The translations under genes and the position numbers were made by a program. DNA of 64,000 nucleotides from Russula earlei (taxonomy: Eukaryota > Basidiomycota > Agaricomycetes > Russulales > Russulaceae): contig JAGFNK010000019.1 of NCBI GenBank assembly GCA_025769875.1, positions 1-64,000 of the forward strand, in the 5' to 3' direction. The notes under the pieces are model-generated. The model did no database searches. It saw only the letters and a program-made list of their open reading frames with translations, and had not been told where the DNA came from. The number at the start of each line of letters is the position of its first letter. Positions within the stretch are counted from its first letter, which is position 1. Positions 19,933 to 30,215 of the stretch are shown here, piece by piece.

Positions 19933-22900
19933 TCAGGGGAGTAAGGTACGTTGTTGTATCGTAAGGCCTTGAAACTGATGTTCCAAGTCATCTAGACTTT
20001 CATCCGAGTGATGTGATTCTGCAGGGTCAGGGTTAGTGGTAGACATAGTGTGAAGTTTAGTGGGTTGTTCTAAGTGGAACATGGTGATGGCATCTTGGGC
20101 GTTTTTAAGGTTAGAGAGGGATTCCCATGTGTCTTCAGCTGCAGAGTATCCTTTCCACCGGACTCTGTACTGGAGCTGGTTTCTATAGGTCCACTGGGCG
20201 GTGATCTTCTCAACTTTGTATTCTCCTGAGAGGAGATCAGGTGGTGGTTCAGGGAAGTTTGGTCCATGTTCAGCTGTCTCTGTGACTGGAGATAGGAGGG
20301 AGGTGTGAAACACATCATGGATGCTCCATTGGGGGGGAAGTCGAAGTTGGTAAGCAACATGAGAGATTCTTTTGGTGATGGTAAAAGGGCCAAATTGCTT
20401 AGGACGGAACTTCTGAAACTGATGGGGGGTTTTTAGGTTAGTGCCTTCTAACCAAACCTTCTGTCCTTCTTTGAAACCCTTGAACTTAGTTTCTTTGATC
20501 CAATTGTTTTGCGTCTTCCTCATTGTTTCTTGTGCTGATTCCCTCATGTCTTTTAGCGCTTGGAGTTGTTCTTGGATTCCAGGGAATTTGGACTTGAGTT
20601 GGGTGCCGAGTCCTTGAGGGTTAAAGCCTATGAGGAGCTCGTACAGGGTTTTCTTGGTGGTGGTAGATTTGTAAGCATTAAAATGGTATTGGGCTATGGG
20701 GAGCCAGTGTGCCCATTCTTCTTGTTTTTCCCCTGTGTAGATGTGCAGGTACATTTCCAAGGTTTGATTGGTTCTTTCTGATTTTCTGTCAGTTTGGGGG
20801 TGGTAGGCAGTACTTAGATTTTGATTAATTCCAAGGATTTGGGAAACTTCTTGAAACAAGTTGGAGGTAAAGTGGGAATCATGGTCAGAGATAATTTTGG
20901 AGGGGACTCCGGTCCATGGGAAGGTGTATTGTAAAAACAGTTTAGCCATTTGTAGGGTTCCCATGTCCTTACAGCAAGTTATGAATATAGCTGCTTTAGT
21001 GGAGTCATGGTTGGTAATGGTCATAATGGCATTACTTCCTTCTGACAGTGGGAGGTCAACGATCCAGTCAATGGCCACAGTCTGGAAGGGTTTTTGAAAT
21101 TCTGGGGGAATGGGGTAAACTGGGGGGTGAGTTGGGTGTATGGAAGATTTGTTGGCCTGACAGGTGGCACAGCCTCAAATGTAATCCCAGATGAAGTAGG
21201 CCACTTTTGGCCACCAAAAGGATTCTTGGATTGAGTATAAGGTTTGGGCATTCCCTGTATGTCCGCCAAGGATGCTGTCATGGTAGGTATGTAAAATTTT
21301 TCATAAGAGGGGTTCTTGATATGCTACCACCAATTTCCCATCTTTGAATAACGTGCCTTCTTCTTCTCGAAGGTCATGTTTGACCTTCCACATGAGAAGA
21401 TCTGATTTCTGGTTTCTTTGCTCAGTTAAGACTTGAGTGTAGAGGTTCTCCGTATGAAGCATGCAAATGAAAAGTTTATTGAGGAGTGCTGTGATGTTTT
21501 GATTATCTCCTGACCCATCATTGTGGTCCAGAGGTCGTGAGAGGACATCTGCTCAGTTAGAGACCCCTGGTTTGTGGTGGATTTCAAAGTGGAAATCTGC
21601 AAGCGTGGAGATGTACCCCACGATTCTTTGATTGATTTTGTGTGAAAGTCGGTAGTGAGCGAGGTTGGCGTGGTCTGTAAAAATTTTAATGGGGTGTTTG
21701 GTCCCTACAAGCAAGTATCACCAATGTTGAAGTGCAAGAATTAGGGCAAGGAACTCTCTGTCCCAAACTGGGTAATTCCTTTCTGCTTCATTGAACACGT
21801 GTGACATGTTACCAATCATCTTTCTTTTTTCCCTTGAGTCCTTTTGGAACAGGATCGCTCCAGTGGTGAACTGTGAGGCATCAGTTTCTAATTCATATGG
21901 GAGTTCTGGGTTGGCAGTGTAGAGTTCAGGGTCGTCACAGATTGCAGATATCAGGGTTTCCAGGGTGGTAGTCACTTCTGGGGTCCAGGAAAAGGGGGTT
22001 CCTTTCTTGATTGTGGAAAAAATGGGGCGAGCTATTTTTGCAAAGTCTTGGATGAATGGTTGTTGGTAATTGAGGGCACCCATCATTTGTTGTACCTGTT
22101 TCACATTGTTTGGGGGGTCTTGGCCAGTTTTTGAGGCTGTCCATCTTCATTGGGTCGATTTTGAGCATTCCTTGATTGATTCTAAAGCCCAAGAAATTGA
22201 TCTCCCCTTGTTCAAAGGCACACTTGGATGCTTTCAGGAAATAAGAGTCCCTTTCCAGAAGATCAAGGAATTCATGTGTGATTTGTCGGTGTAGGTGTTC
22301 TTCTCCAGCTCCTGTGGCTATTGCCACATCGTCTAGGTAGTTGCAGGTGTTTTCTGGATACTTGAGGAGCCAAGGTCTGAGGGTGTGGTTCATTGCCCAT
22401 TGAAAGGCTGCCGGTGCGTTGGTAAAGCCAAAGCCCATTACCATGGAGATGAATGTGCCAAATTGAGTTTTGAAGGCCCCCTTGTGCCAGTCCTCTGGGT
22501 GGATCAGGATGTCATTGTAACCAGCTCTGACATCAAATTTGCTAAAGGTGGTCTTGCCCCTTAGATGGTGTAATTGTTCTTCCATGTTGGGTAGGGCATG
22601 ATAATCTGGGATTGTGGCATTATTGAGCTTCCAGTAGTCTACTACCATTCTTGGGGCAGTACCATCCTTCTTTTGGACAAAGAAGACCTGAGACACGAAG
22701 TCTGAGAGGCCATCCTTGATGAACCTTTGGCCAGATCTTCCTGTATCTGTCTTGACAGTTCTTGTTTTTCATTCTGGGGAAGGGGGTAAGTTTGACAATC
22801 AAGGAATTTGGGGGCATCAGGTTTCAGGGTGATTCTGAAGTCAAGTTCTTCTCGACTGGGTGGGAGTCATTTAGCTGCTTCTTCTGAGAAGACTTTCTGA

Positions 22901-23340
22901 TGTTGTGAATATTCAGGGGGAATGATGGTTGTCCTTATCTGTGCCACTTGGATTTTTGGTGGGTTTGTTGGGGATACAGGGGTGAGAAGGACCCCTAAAT
23001 GATTTCTAAGGTGACCAGTGCTCCAGTTGATAAGGGGGTTTATTGCCTTCAAGAAGGGGTAACCAAGGATCATTCTGTCCTATCCTAAATTAGTGACATA
23101 AAAGGTGAGAAGTCGGGTGGTGGGTCCATGTTGTACGGCTATATGGGCATAGTGAGTTAGTGCCCCTCCTTGATTATTGGTGCCGTCTATGTTGATAATG
23201 GGTCTGGGGGTTCTGAGGGCTTGAAGTGGGACTTGTAGCTTTCCCACAATTCCTTGACTGATGAAAAGTTCTGTTGCGCCACTGTCTAAGAGCGCTTGGC
23301 CAGTCTTTCCATTTGTTGTGATCATAAAGGGAACTTTCAT
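19933..23340 (-). pseudogene. C1 pol: protease, RT, RNase H, integrase, chromodomain
   Basis: Domains in order on the minus strand are protease (LLDSGATELFI near 23280), RT (VFFVQKKDG near 22670, FSKFDVRAGYND near 22530, active site NYLDDVAIAT near 22325), RNase H (LETDASQFTTGAIL near 21880), integrase (VAIDWIVDLP near 21070, SDHDSHFTS near 20890, TDRKSERTNQ near 20780) and a chromodomain (YRVRWKGYSAAEDTWE near 20140). Stops include TGA at Arg positions (after LQHW, in SN*ADVLSRP, in DYI*GCATC and near 22870) and one TAG in NLG*DRMILGYPF. It is dead, though the integrase-chromodomain frame of 381 residues is open. Confidence 0.87.
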
Positions 23341-23734
23341 TGAGTTTTCTTTATGTTGAACAATGGTATCTATTTGGGCCTTAGTACTGACTGTTGTACC
23401 TTGGCCTAGAGAAAATCCTCTTTGAGGATAAGGTCCCAGAGTTTGGCTCTATCCTCCGCTGGTAATGCTTTCATGCAAGCTACCATAGTGGAGGCTTCTT
23501 CTTCCTTTGGTGGTTCTGGGGTTGGTTCGGTGATATGGGCTTTGGAAGTAGTGGGGGTCATGTTTCTGGGGCATTCCTTGCTAAGGTGACCTTTTTCTCT
23601 GCAACAGAAGCAGCATCCTTCTTTGGCCAATTGTTTTCTTTCTTCCTTGGTAAGCTTCTAGAAATTGGACTTGGCGGTGTCCACTTGCATTCAGTCAGGA
23701 TGGTGAATTTTGTGTTCAGTGGTGGGGAAGGTTT
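23341..23734 (-). pseudogene. C1 gag, C-terminal fragment with zinc knuckle
   Basis: The CCHC knuckle CCFCCREKGHLSKECP (near 23570-23615) is followed by an acidic tail ending at 23406, then protease in the next frame. The N-terminal part is missing because C2's LTR begins at 23735. Confidence 0.78.
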
Positions 23735-24327
23735 TGTTACGGTGTCGCGGCCATAAGAGCGTTAGCTCAGAGTTCAGTGGGGCCAAGTCCCTGTGACTTG
23801 GTTCAAGGGTTCAGTGGGGGCTGGCTCAAGGAGACTGGTTCAGAGGTTTAGCATCTCAAGACTAAGCCAAGGATGACCTAATCCGCAGACAGAGTTGATC
23901 TCCTGGTTTCACAGAAGAGGAGGACGATGATAGAGCAAGAGAGGAGTAAGAGGAACGTAAGGGTTCCTCCTAGTGTGTTGATGTCAAGCAAGGTAAGAGC
24001 CAGCACAAACAAGTTGTGATTGAGAGAGAATACAGGGCAAAGGGATGTGACAGGAAATGGGACAAAGCTAAGCTTGGGACATTCCCCAGCTTCTACAGGC
24101 ACTTAAATACTGTATCTAGCGAGGCTGTACAGTACCATATGTAGAACAATAGATAAAGGGTGAACCAGTAGCAAAAGAGGCTCTAAACAATAGGTGAAAC
24201 ATAATAGGTGAGACAATAAGGACCATCAAGATCAAGGGATGAAATGGTAACCAAGGGGATGAGGGTGAAAGTAGAGAACAATAAGAAGTGTCTTAGGGAC
24301 GAACCGAAAGAGGGGTAGATCACAACA
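23735..24327 (-). repeat. 3' LTR of gypsy element C2
   Basis: About 593 bp, homologous to 16903-17510. To its right lies the end of the C-type post-pol gene, so it is the 3' LTR of a second minus-strand element inserted into C1's gag. Confidence 0.82.
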
Positions 24328-24912
24328 TCATGCCCCCCTCACACTTAGTTCTCCGAACTAATCGGTTTCAGGGCCTGACTCATGGAGTTCGTCACCTTTG
24401 ACTTCTGGCCATGCGTTCTGGGACCCCATTGCTCTGGGGCAGAACCCTCTGTAACTCCGGTGAGTTCTCCTGAGGATACAGTCTACCTGACCACTACAAT
24501 TGGTATGGGGTTTGTTACAGTCCTTATTCCAGTGACCTCTGGTGTTGCAATGTTTGCAAACATGCTGCTATTTCTGGAGCTGGTGACACTGTGCTTTAGT
24601 CATGCGTGCTGGGGTAAGGGGGGTGTTGGGAGTACTGGCGTCATCAGAGAACATCTGTGGGAAGTGGGAGGGTGACCCTGTGGGGGCGTCATTCTGGGAT
24701 TGGTCGATGACCCTGGGAAGGTACTCGAGCGGGGGGGTCAGGGAGAGAGGGGGACGAGTGGGTAATGGAGGGGAAGAGAGAGTGGATGGTTCTTCTTCCT
24801 CAATTTTGTTGTAGCTCCCTGCCAGCGAGTAGTATGGTCCAGTACTGTGGGTGAGACCCCCATCAGTCATCAGATTGTCGAGTTGGTGATGGACCCGAAC
24901 GGAGGTGTTATT
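24328..24912 (-). pseudogene. C2 post-pol gene (ORF3), C-terminal part
   Basis: Homologous to 17515-18110 of C1, including the zinc-knuckle region and the stop at 24358. Element D interrupts it at 24912, and the rest continues at 34229. Confidence 0.75.
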
Positions 24913-25806
24913 TGTCATGAACCATTCTCCAGAGAGGACCCTTGAAGGACCCTTCCTTATAGGAGGAAACCCAGCCTCTATGGTGTCACCCTGTTCACAC
25001 GAGCAAAAGGGGTGAGTAGAGGTGTCCACAATATTGCGCGTGCATTGTCATGCGAGCGATTCTCGGCACAATCGACATATTTAGGACAACTCTAGGTGCT
25101 CTACAATAGGTACTAACCTAGTATCAAAGACTCTACAATGCGTTATTAGACCAACTCTAATAAGTATAGAATGAAATATAAGGCAATACTAAGGACCTTA
25201 ATAGAAGTATTAGGGTCGACTCTAAGGACCCTAATAGAGCTATATAAGGGCCTTATAAGATAACACTATTCCCTAACCAAACTACAAGTCCTCAAATGAC
25301 CGGCCCTAAACTAACTAACAGAAAATGAATCAGGTGCTCACATGTGCACTAGAACAGCAAACACATGGACAATGAAAGCTCTTACTCATCAGGAAAAGCC
25401 TTCTTACTCAGCAGCTTACTGAGCATGACTGAGCATGCTCAGTAAGCGCACTCTGACTTCTTACTCAGCACTCTATTGTGCTTGATAACAAGGTTATGAC
25501 TTGTTCCATATTCAGCAGTTCTCTTGTAGTATATAAGTGCTCAATAAAGTAGAGGACAGTCCTCAGACTGTCCATTTGTTTACGGCACTCTCCACCCCTG
25601 GGATACTCCTTTAAGAACCATCCCCTTGTGACTATCCTGGCCTCCTCTCTGCATGACTGCTCGACTCTCACAGTAACAGTACCTCTCTGGTATTTGTTAC
25701 TACTCTGGACTCTACTTCTCGCCCATGCCGTCTTAGACGTCTATCGACTTGTCTTTGAGCTAACTCCTCGCTCTTGAACTGGATAGTTCAACAGTGAGTC
25801 TTGACA
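24913..25806 (+). repeat. 5' LTR of D
   Basis: 894 bp from TGTCATGAACC to GTCTTGACA. It contains a TATA box and predicted RNA start (25530-25574). A splice donor GTGAGT (25794) lies 13 bases before its end. Confidence 0.93.
25530..25574 (+). promoter_or_regulatory. D promoter: TATA box and predicted RNA 5' end
   Basis: TATATAA lies at 25530-25536. About 29 bases on, AGACTGTCCA (25565-25574) is the exact complement of the primer binding site, which places the RNA 5' end there. An 8-bp inverted repeat (GGACAGTC, CTCA, GACTGTCC; 25554-25573) straddles this point. Confidence 0.65.
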
Positions 25807-26700
25807 TCTGGACAGTCTCTCACAACCTGCACTGACCAGTCGACTCATCAAGTGTCTGACAATATCCCGACCACTGGTTCTCCGGAGCCTCACACTCCCA
25901 ACATCCAACTACTTTCCCTTCCCCAATCTCTCCCACTGGTTCCGACTCTATCTCTGCCACCTGGGCTTCCCCCCATTGCAGTTCATCCCCTTCCAGGGAC
26001 TTACATAGAGGACTACCCTCCCGATGATCAAGAAAACATTCCCCTGGTCCCACAAGGCTTCTTTAATCCTCTGGACTGCATGGAGTATGCCTTCCACCCC
26101 CACCAGTTTCAAGTTTATCACGTCCGACAGAACGAAGTAGAACACTGGCGCCCTTTGGAAGAGGCAGGATGATGCGACGCCCTTTCCACCATCCCTACTA
26201 TAGGTCACTTGCTCCAGCGACCATCCACCGACATCTTTGTTTCCCAAATCCAGGCCAAAACCGCCCACACTTTTGCGGTACTGCCTACCAACCACGACCT
26301 CGTCAAGCAATTTAACTCAGCAAGCTTCGAGGTGTGTAGTTCTGTAGGGATACACCCTCCGGACATAGACTTCCCCTTTGGTCACCTCCACTATTTGTTT
26401 AATTCATCGATATATCATCATCTAGAGACACTGCCCCCCATTTATTGATTCACGTACCAAGGGTCTTTTATCCTCACTTCTATCCATGACTTCCTTGACG
26501 GCAGAGTTTATTGTTCCTATGCTTACCTAAAGATAGCCGAGGGAGGATATATATCGTTTGAGAACAGCTTCTCAAACTCCTTAGACAACCTCCGTCTTTA
26601 CCCTGCCTTGTCTCGCTTTTGTTTCCTCCCCCATCTCCCTCTGAACCCTCTGCTTACTTTGGACCCTCTTCACCCAAGTGTTATCAACATAGCTACCTAG
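25793..26700 (+). pseudogene. D accessory gene ORFx; start codon made by splicing
   Basis: Predicted exons are a leader ending at A25793 and 25853-26700; the intron 25794-25852 (59 bp) has donor GTGAGT, branch CTGAC and acceptor CATCAAG. Joining gives ATG-TCT-GAC-AAT, and the frame runs 282 codons with TGA stops at 26170 and 26446. No ATG lies near the 5' end of this frame. The protein aligns with ORFx of family A throughout: a Pro-rich N terminus, then FHPHQ, THTFAV, DFPFGHLHYLFN, IHDFLDGR. No known fold or family is recognised. It is called a pseudogene only because of the two TGA codons. Confidence 0.7.
25809..25818 (+). promoter_or_regulatory. Self-primer binding site of D
   Basis: TGGACAGTCT begins two bases after the LTR and is complementary over 10 bases to 25565-25574. 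This is the arrangement used by Tf1/sushi elements, where the RNA 5' end primes its own reverse transcription. It lies inside the predicted leader intron 25794-25852. Confidence 0.7.
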
Positions 26701-26715
26701 TGCATAGTTCTTGAA

Positions 26716-27752
26716 AGTAAGAACTACCCTTGTAACACTAGACCAAAGAAATCAAAGCTTTTTCTGCAGTGCCTCCAAGATTCACAGTTTCCCCCAACCC
26801 AAGCACCGACTCGGAGTACGACTCAGAGGACGACGCAATTCTCCATCAGCATGAGCTCATCGCTAACCACCTTCCCATCCTTCGGGACATTTACTTTCCC
26901 CTGATCTCCATCGTCAACATCTACGACCGGCAACAAAATGAGATCTGGTCTCACAACGCCTACGTCCTCCGAGACTTAGTAGGCCTCCTCCCATTCGGAC
27001 AAATCCTCAACCAAGTACAATACGACTTGTTTGTTGACACTCTTAGTCACCTTGTTGAACCCGCTCACCACCAACTCTTGTTTTGGTACCTCTCCAACTC
27101 TAGAAACTTCGACGGAGAGCCAACTGGTATCCTCACCCTCACAGACAGCGACGAAAAGCTGTGGACTGAAGTTATCCTGCCTCAGCATTACACTCTCGTC
27201 CAAGAACTATTGGAGGGTCAAGCCTCGTATTATCTATCCCTCTTCACTCTCACACATGAGCACATCTCGGTGCAGTATAATTACCTCCGCCTTAACAGAT
27301 CCATGCAAGGAGGACCCGCAACCCTCCAGTTGGCTTATGTAGAAGGCAGAAGGTACATTTACAACTGGAGAGAAGCTACCTGGACCCATGGCATCATTGA
27401 CGCCCCCCAGAACCTCGTGGACCCCGCGGGGCTTTATTCTCTGCCACCAGCAGTTTACACTGGTCCCCCTGTCCCCAAAGAACTCTCCACCATCAGCCGA
27501 CCTCTCACCCCTGTAGTGAGACGAACCCCGACCAGCAGCATCCACACTCATTGGTCTCCTACACCAACTCGCCCCGGCGCCTGCCTCTGCCTCAGAGAAG
27601 TGTGCAACTGCGGCTTCCGACCCGACACGCCCCCCACGCCACCAGGAATAACCCTGTGGACCCCGGGAGATAGACACCTCCCACATCAACCACTCTGGTG
27701 CCCTCTCACAGATGAAGAGGCCGCCACTCTGCTTCTGCAGTTTCAAGAGTAG
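26716..27752 (+). CDS. D accessory gene ORFy; start codon made by splicing
   Basis: Predicted exons end at A26716 and restart at 26770; intron 26717-26769 (53 bp) has donor GTAAGAAC and acceptor TTTTTCTGCAG. Joining gives ATG-CCT-CCA-AGA and an intact 327-residue frame. Without splicing the frame has no ATG until its middle. Visible parts are an acidic N terminus, a middle region with LVGLLPFGQIL and NYLRLNRS, a Pro-rich stretch and a CxCx4CxC cysteine motif (CLCLREVCNC) near residue 276. Family A has the same motif (CNCKTEYCTC). There is no signal peptide or membrane segment, so it does not look like an envelope protein. Function unknown. Confidence 0.72.
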
Positions 27753-28243
27753 AGCGCCCTTTACCATTAACTCCCCCAGTTATCCCAGTCCCACTTCTGT
27801 ATACTGACCATAACTTAACCCCCTTTGCTACCCCCTTAGTAGAGCATTCAAGTAGTAGCCAATCGCCCCCAGGTTCTATAGTTGGCTTATGGTGCTACTT
27901 CCCCAAACTAGCTTACTTAGGATTGGTACTACCCCATAGAACACGTAGGGAGTTATTAGATTTCAAAAACCATTGCAAGGAACTGTGGCATGCACGAACA
28001 CAAGCCTTTGTTCGCATAGACCACCCCATAGAAGAAATCAGTCAATTCGCTCCACACCCCTTAGATTTTGAAGGCTTCCTTTGGAAAGGTCACGTAGCCA
28101 TAACATACTCTGGCATCACCGAAGAGTATTTCCGCATCACCCAAAACCTCCAAACCCAATGAATAGGAACACCTGTACTGCTCCCAGCATACGCTGTCAC
28201 GTATCCGTGGGATGCAACTCATTGGACCGTTGTTCCCCTTTAA
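27716..28243 (+). pseudogene. D accessory gene ORFz, overlapping the end of ORFy
   Basis: Open in another frame from 27716, overlapping ORFy by 37 bases, to a stop at 28243, with a TGA at 28160. It aligns with ORFz of family A: ERPLP, then PHRTRRELLDFKNHC (MRSRRELIEFKSYC in A), EISQFA, FEGFLWK, YPWDATHWT (YPWNNGHWT in A). No start codon is obvious; a frameshift from ORFy or another splice event are possible ways to express it. Family unknown. Confidence 0.6.
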
Positions 28244-28619
28244 AATCCCAAAGGCCACTTACACAGAAGTAGTGAAAGGCGAAGACCTTTACAAACCACA
28301 TGACCACGGAAAGCACATCTTTCACCTCACTAAAGAAGACCAACACCTTTTCGAACTATCATTTTATTGCAAGGATCCCTACTGCTACTGGCACAAAGAT
28401 TGGTATTACACCCGTGTCTGGCACAAGTCTTGGGACCCATAGCCTACCATTCGGCCAGCAACATACGCAGAGGTTGTAAAGGGGGAGAACCTTTACAAAC
28501 CTATACACTTCATCGGGCGTATCTATTATCGTACCCCAGAAGAACACCGCCACTCTCAAGAGCATCCCTACTTCTGTAAGGACCCATATTGTCCATGGCA
28601 CCAAGGTTGGCATCGTTAG
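28212..28619 (+). pseudogene. D-specific gene with two copies of a Cys/His module
   Basis: The frame starts with ATG at 28212 and holds two similar modules in the same frame, separated by a TAG at 28440. Each contains ATY-x-EVVKGE-x-LYKP, then YFCKDPYCPWHQGWH or FYCKDPYCYWHKDWY. The C-x4-C-x2-H spacing suggests metal binding. The modules are about 55 residues each (about 28255-28412 and 28455-28616) and arose by tandem duplication. Family A has no counterpart at this place. Function unknown. Confidence 0.6.
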
Positions 28620-28622
28620 TGA

Positions 28623-30215
28623 ATGAGCCAAAGCCCGGAAGAAGAGACTTCCTGAAGACCCCTTACAGAAAGTGAACAACTGCAAATTCCTGTCTTCTTC
28701 TGCAATGTTGACTATAATATCACTGGAGAATACTATAGCGGTTTCTGTAGAGACCGAGCGGTCACCCAATACGATACCCTTTACAACCCTTGGACCTTGG
28801 ATGCGAGGAAAGACTGGGACAAAGAGGACATTGAACTCACTCAAGAAACTCTTCAAACCCTCATCCTGGAGATCGCCTTTCTTCGCAATTTGGACCTCCT
28901 CACTGGAACTGCGATATTCCAAGGTCGAACAGTTCACTGGAGTAAGAATCTCGAACTATTCACATATCGAAACCACAAGCCAGTCGATTTCTCGACCGCT
29001 CAAGAAGAAGCCGAACAAGCAGAAGTCACCCACACCCTTGAAGCTACAGTAGAAACTGCATCAAGGGTTCTATCACAGGTTACCAGAGCCCTCACCCCGG
29101 CATGAGGGAACACTCCAACACCAGGCCCATCTAGAGTACCAGGAGGATTTGACTCCCCAGAACCAAGTCATCTTCCCACTCCTGTAACAGTAGGACAACG
29201 CACAGTAGCAGCGCCCCCGCCACCACCTCTGTCTCCTACACGAACAACACAAGCTCCTGCTCTTTCAGTCAGAACCCGAACACCACCAGCACCACCACCG
29301 GTAGCACCTGTACAAGCAGCACCACCAGCACCCCTTGCACCACCAGTGCCAGTGCCGCCACCACCTCCCGTACAACCCGCTCCAATGGCGGCACCAGCTC
29401 CTGTCCAGGTACAACAGACTCGTATCATCGGGACTGCCCCAGAAGCCTTTGATGGCAAAGCAGAGAATGCGGAGACATTCTGGGCTGCCTTAGACAACTA
29501 CTACTACATCAACCTGGACTCATTCCCGGATGAAGGGAAAAGAGTTGCAGCGGCCCTTACTCACTTCAAGATAGGTACCCCAGCAGGGACATGGGCCCGA
29601 GAACTAACAACGAAGGCTCAGGCCTTACAACCAATCAACTATGGCTCCTGGCAAGACTTTAAGACAATATTTGCCGATCACTTCATTCCAGCAGACGCGC
29701 GACTGGAATCAAATGCCTTAATGCACTCCCTGCGACAAGGCAACACCCCGTTCAATGAATGATACCAAAAGTGGTCCCATCATGCGACCTGCTCCCAAGC
29801 AGACGAGAACACTAAGATGTTTGCTTTCTGCCGTAACATAAATCAAGGAATCCACACCAAGATATTGGGTATGACGCCTGCACCTACCACCTTGGCAGCA
29901 CTAGTCAAGAAGGCACGCGAATTCGATCAAGTGTATCACATGTGGATGTCACCGTCATTCCGTACAGGAAAACTGCCTGTACGAACAAGGGGTCTAGGTA
30001 CTAATGACCCAGATACTCCATTAGAGATCAATCTCTATCAGGGGGAACCGGGTGAACAATGCTGGAACAACAATGCCCCATGCAACACTCTCACAAAAGC
30101 TGAGAAACAACGACGCACAGAGTTGAAGCTGTGCTACTACTGTGGCAAACCTAACCACATGGCCAAAGACTGCAGGGAACCATCATTCAAACATGTAGCA
30201 GCGTTAATATTTTGA
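28623..30215 (+). pseudogene. D gag with zinc knuckle
   Basis: Begins at ATG 28623 (MSQSPEEETS) and aligns with the family A gag. It has a Pro-rich centre (29103-29420), a conserved capsid-like part (GTAPEAFDGKAENAETFWAAL near 29434, then DFKTIFADHFIP) and a CCHC knuckle (CYYCGKPNHMAKDC near 30132). TGA interrupts it at 28653, about 29103 and 29760, and the frame ends at a TGA at 30213. The TGA in FNE*YQKW stands where family A has Trp. Gag would form the particle shell. Confidence 0.82.

Larger units (their letters stand above)
16903..23734 (-). mobile_element. Gypsy element C1 (minus), truncated in gag
   Basis: Reading from right to left: the end of gag, protease, RT, RNase H, integrase with chromodomain, a separate post-pol gene, and the 3' LTR at 16903-17510. 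The 5' LTR and most of gag are missing, because element C2 begins inside the gag at 23735. A solo LTR of family A sits in the post-pol gene. The chromodomain marks it as a chromovirus. Confidence 0.85.

Noticed and set aside
26716..27752. ORFy as an envelope gene
   Set aside because: No signal peptide, membrane segment or furin-like site is visible, and it lies before gag rather than after pol.
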